DNA from: Methanomassiliicoccales archaeon PtaB.Bin134
GTDB taxonomy: Archaea > Thermoplasmatota > Thermoplasmata > Methanomassiliicoccales > UBA472
Assembly (NCBI GenBank): GCA_002067045.1
Contig: MVPZ01000128.1
Coordinates: 1-6,405, forward strand
DNA length: 6,405 nt
Direction: 5' to 3'
The notes below the pieces were generated by a model. That model did no database searches, was not told the origin of the DNA, and saw nothing but the letters and a program-made list of their open reading frames with translations. The position numbers and the translations under genes are program-made. Each line of letters starts with the position of its first letter. Position 1 is the first letter of the stretch. Below are positions 4,428 to 6,405 of this stretch, piece after piece.

Positions 4428-5678
4428 GTGGCAGAGGGACTAAGGAAGGAAGTGGGGCTCTGGTGGGCAGTGGCCTACGGTGTCGGGACAATTCTGGGCG
4501 CGGGCATATACGCCCTCATCGGTGTGGCCACCGGAAAAGCTGGGAACCTGGTGTGGTTGTCTTTCGCCTTGGCCGCAGGGATCGCGGCCTTCAGCGGCCT
4601 CAGCTACGCCAAGCTGTCCTCCATCTACCCCTCCAGCGGGGCCGAGTATGTCTATGTGGAGAGCGCCTTCCGGTCCAAGTTCTGGGCCTTCGTCGTTGGC
4701 TGGCTGGTACTGATATCCAGCATAATATCGGCGGCAACCGTGGCCCAGGGCTTCGGAGGCTATCTGTACTCGATATTCGACATACCCGTTGCGGTAGGGG
4801 CAAGCGCTCTCATCGTGGTCCTGGCCATCGTCAATTATGCAGGCATTAAGGAGTCACTGATCCTGAACGCCATCATGACGATCGTCGAGATGATCGGCAT
4901 CCTCATCGTCATATTCCTCGGCGTCGGTTACCTGGGAACGGTGGACTACACCCAGTCCCCCTTAGGACTGGAAGGAGTGGTGGGCGCTGTAGGGATCATA
5001 TTCTTCGCCTTCATAGGGTTCGAGGGACTTGTCAAGATAGGAGATGAGACCAAGGACGCCGAGAGGACCATACCCCGGGCCCTCATGCTCTCCCTGGCGA
5101 TCACCGCGGTGCTCTACGTCCTGGTAGCCATTTCGGTGGTCAGCATCGTACCCTTTGACGAACTGGCAGCATCCACCTCCCCGCTCGCTGACGTCGCTCT
5201 TCAGGCCTCGGGTCAGGAGGCCTTCGCCCTGTTGACCCTTATCGCCCTGGTGGCCACTGCAAACACGGTGCTGATAATCCTGATAGCCTCCTCCCGTATC
5301 GCCTACGGGATGTCCACTCGCTCCGCCCTCCCGAAGCTCCTGTCGCGCATCCAGCCAAGCACGGGCACACCCCTGATGGCCATCGCCCTGACCACCCTGG
5401 CTTCGGTGGCCTTCTGCTTCCTGGGCGGTATCGAGCTAACGGCCAACGTATCCAATTTCACGATATTCATGGTCTTCCTGGCAGTTAACTTGTCGGTGAT
5501 CCAGCTGTCCCGGGGGAGCCAGAGCATAGGCAGGGCTTATGTCCTGGCGGCGGTGGTGGGATCGTTGACCTCCGTGGCAATGCTCACTCAGTTCAGCTGG
5601 GAGGTCACCTTGCTGTCCATCCTCCTCACGCTATCGGGGGCGGGACTATACAAGATAATGGAGATGGACCTGAGGTAG
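4428..5678 (+). CDS. APC-superfamily amino acid permease
   Basis: This 416-residue inner-membrane transporter is predicted to move amino acids or related amines by proton or ion coupling. The first helix carries the substrate-site motif GTILGAGIYALIG (20-32), where APC helix 1 unwinds. YPSSGAEYVYVE (67-78) and the helix-6 block FIGFEGLVKIGDETKD followed by IPRAL (195-218) are also classic family signatures. SSRIAYGMSTRSALPKLLSRI (about 288-308) is the usual helix 8/loop region. About 12 hydrophobic helices are visible and the length is typical or slightly short. The substrate cannot be read from sequence. The gene is divergent from the four-helix membrane protein and convergent with the GNAT gene, so it is probably monocistronic. 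GTG 4428 was chosen from its position relative to the TATA region and from conservation of the N-terminus. It ends in TAG. Confidence 0.93.
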   Translation: MAEGLRKEVGLWWAVAYGVGTILGAGIYALIGVATGKAGNLVWLSFALAAGIAAFSGLSYAKLSSIYPSSGAEYVYVESAFRSKFWAFVVGWLVLISSIISAATVAQGFGGYLYSIFDIPVAVGASALIVVLAIVNYAGIKESLILNAIMTIVEMIGILIVIFLGVGYLGTVDYTQSPLGLEGVVGAVGIIFFAFIGFEGLVKIGDETKDAERTIPRALMLSLAITAVLYVLVAISVVSIVPFDELAASTSPLADVALQASGQEAFALLTLIALVATANTVLIILIASSRIAYGMSTRSALPKLLSRIQPSTGTPLMAIALTTLASVAFCFLGGIELTANVSNFTIFMVFLAVNLSVIQLSRGSQSIGRAYVLAAVVGSLTSVAMLTQFSWEVTLLSILLTLSGAGLYKIMEMDLR

Positions 5679-5687
5679 CCCCCAGCA

Positions 5688-6176
5688 TCAGAGCCTGCGC
5701 CTCATTATGGAGTAAGGCAGTGACCCCCCGCCAGCAAGTTCTAGCGATGCCTCTTCAACAACCTCGTAGCCAAGGTGCTGGTAGAATCCCACCGCGACGA
5801 CCGAGGAATCGAGAACCAGCTCCACCAGGCCGTTATCCCTGGCCTGGTCCTGAAGCCTCATCATGAGGCCCTGCCCTATTCCCATGCCCTGAAGGGAAGG
5901 CTCCACGAAGACCATCCTGATTTTGTTCCCCAGAAGCTCCCCCACGCCAGCTATGACACCATCGCAGATCGCCAATATGCAATAGCCCTCATTCACGTTC
6001 CTGGTTATGCTGCCGACATCATGATACCTTCTGAAGAAATCCAAGGCACTGGCCGAGTATACGTCCTTGTAGCTCTTCGATATGGTCCGTTGCACTAGAC
6101 CGTGGACCGCGTCGATATCTTCCAGCACCATTCTGCGATAGAGCAGCTCTTTCTTACCAGGGCACATTCCGAACAT
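5688..6176 (-). CDS. GNAT-family N-acetyltransferase
   Basis: This 162-residue protein is a single GNAT domain that transfers an acetyl group from acetyl-CoA to an amine on a small molecule or protein in the cytoplasm. Residues 11-30 (LLYRRMVLEDIDAVHGLVQR) form the usual first strand and helix. Motif A runs MVFVEPSLQGMGIGQGLM (88-105), with Q96xxG99xG101 as the pyrophosphate-binding loop. Motif B, GFYQHLGYE (130-138), is clear. The acceptor is unknown. There are two possible starts, ATG 6176 and ATG 6167. The longer one is given, but the TATA-like element centred near 6198.5 is only about 22 bases from 6176 and 31 from 6167, which favours the shorter form. Its stop lies 9 bases from that of the convergent permease. 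Confidence 0.9.
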   Translation of the reverse strand: MFGMCPGKKELLYRRMVLEDIDAVHGLVQRTISKSYKDVYSASALDFFRRYHDVGSITRNVNEGYCILAICDGVIAGVGELLGNKIRMVFVEPSLQGMGIGQGLMMRLQDQARDNGLVELVLDSSVVAVGFYQHLGYEVVEEASLELAGGGSLPYSIMRRRL

Positions 6177-6192
6177 GCCCCAAACACGATAG

Positions 6193-6204
6193 GATTATTT
6201 AATC
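6193..6204. promoter_or_regulatory. Symmetrical AT-rich element, possible bidirectional TATA box
   Basis: GATTA-TT-TAATC is a perfect 5-bp inverted repeat and the most AT-rich stretch in the short gap between divergent genes. Its centre is about 31 bases from ATG 6167 (GNAT, minus) and 33 from ATG 6232 (plus). It could serve as a shared or overlapping TATA box for both genes. Confidence 0.4.
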
Positions 6205-6231
6205 TGGGAACCAATGAATTACGGGTGCCGC

Positions 6232-6405
6232 ATGCAAGACTACAATGTTCTGGTGACCTTCCATCATAACGAGAAGATGAGGGCTCAGGAGGAGGTCGCA
6301 GAGCGCGTGCAGCAGGCCGACCTAATCCTAGAGGACATGATGGAATCCAGCGTAGCCGGGCTGCTGCTGCTCAGGATAAAGGGTGATGGCAAGGAGGCGG
6401 TCCGT
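6232..6405 (+). CDS. THUMP-domain-like protein, N-terminal part (partial)
   Basis: The frame is open from ATG 6232 to the right edge, giving 58 residues and no stop. It begins MQDYNVLVTFHHNEKMRAQE and continues to SSVAGLLLLRIKGDGKEAVR. This pattern of a strand, a helix, then a strand ending in a GL-LL-I/V segment followed by D.KEAV resembles the start of archaeal THUMP-domain proteins of the Tan1/THUMPD1 type, which bind tRNA. The assignment rests on recalled family resemblance and a short fragment. Another in-frame ATG at 6214 would add six residues, but it lies too close to the AT-rich promoter element to be on the transcript. Codon bias matches the neighbouring genes. Confidence 0.6.
   Translation, partial: MQDYNVLVTFHHNEKMRAQEEVAERVQQADLILEDMMESSVAGLLLLRIKGDGKEAVR

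Noticed and set aside
4351..4491. 47-residue N-terminal extension of the 3793-4350 membrane protein
   Set aside because: It would run through both divergent promoters and into the permease coding sequence, and the residues are Arg/Pro-rich without conserved character.
4388..4849. 153-residue plus-strand frame inside the permease gene
   Set aside because: It is an Arg/Gly-rich shadow of the permease reading frame, with no domain and no start signal of its own.
3793..5678. Mercury or methylmercury transport function for the membrane protein and permease next to hgcAB
   Set aside because: The membrane protein converges on hgcB, the permease has its own promoter and ordinary amino acid permease motifs, and neither shows Cys-based metal sites.

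Overview
The window looks like chromosomal DNA from a GC-rich archaeon. Several genes that begin a transcript have an AT-rich TATA-like element roughly 25-35 bases before the start codon and no Shine-Dalgarno, which suggests leaderless or nearly leaderless mRNAs. Genes inside operons instead carry GGTGA or GGAGG-type sites 4-5 bases before the start. These signals, the THUMP-type gene at the right edge and an hgcAB pair suggest a methanogen-related euryarchaeon, with Methanomassiliicoccales/Thermoplasmata as my best guess. That assignment is inference from gene content and composition, not from a marker gene.

Layout, left to right. The tail of an unidentified plus-strand gene (1-87) converges on a minus-strand operon of a four-helix membrane protein (623-1033) and a HemG-like flavodoxin-domain protein (96-623). 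Next comes a minus-strand regulator with two Lrp/AsnC-like halves (1169-2080). A 112-base intergenic region separates it from a divergent plus-strand operon: an AbrB-type protein with two Cys-Cys pairs (2193-2468), hgcA (2452-3459) and hgcB (3459-3776). After hgcB come a convergent four-helix membrane protein (3793-4350), a divergent APC-family amino acid permease (4428-5678), a convergent GNAT acetyltransferase (5688-6176) and the start of a THUMP-domain-like protein (6232 to the edge).

The centrepiece is the hgcAB pair. HgcA is a corrinoid protein with the cap-helix motif NVWCAAGK and about five C-terminal membrane helices. HgcB is a two-cluster ferredoxin with extra cysteines and a Cys-Cys near its C-terminus. 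In characterised species these two proteins methylate Hg(II) to methylmercury. Here they are co-transcribed with an AbrB-type gene and face a tandem Lrp-like regulator, so two candidate regulators flank one promoter. That promoter has a 9-bp direct repeat running into its TATA box and predicts a leaderless AbrB mRNA.

Genes are tightly packed. The three convergent pairs are separated by only 8, 16 and 9 bases. No RNA genes, CRISPR arrays, insertion sequences or convincing terminators were seen, and no gene-free stretch exceeds about 135 bases.
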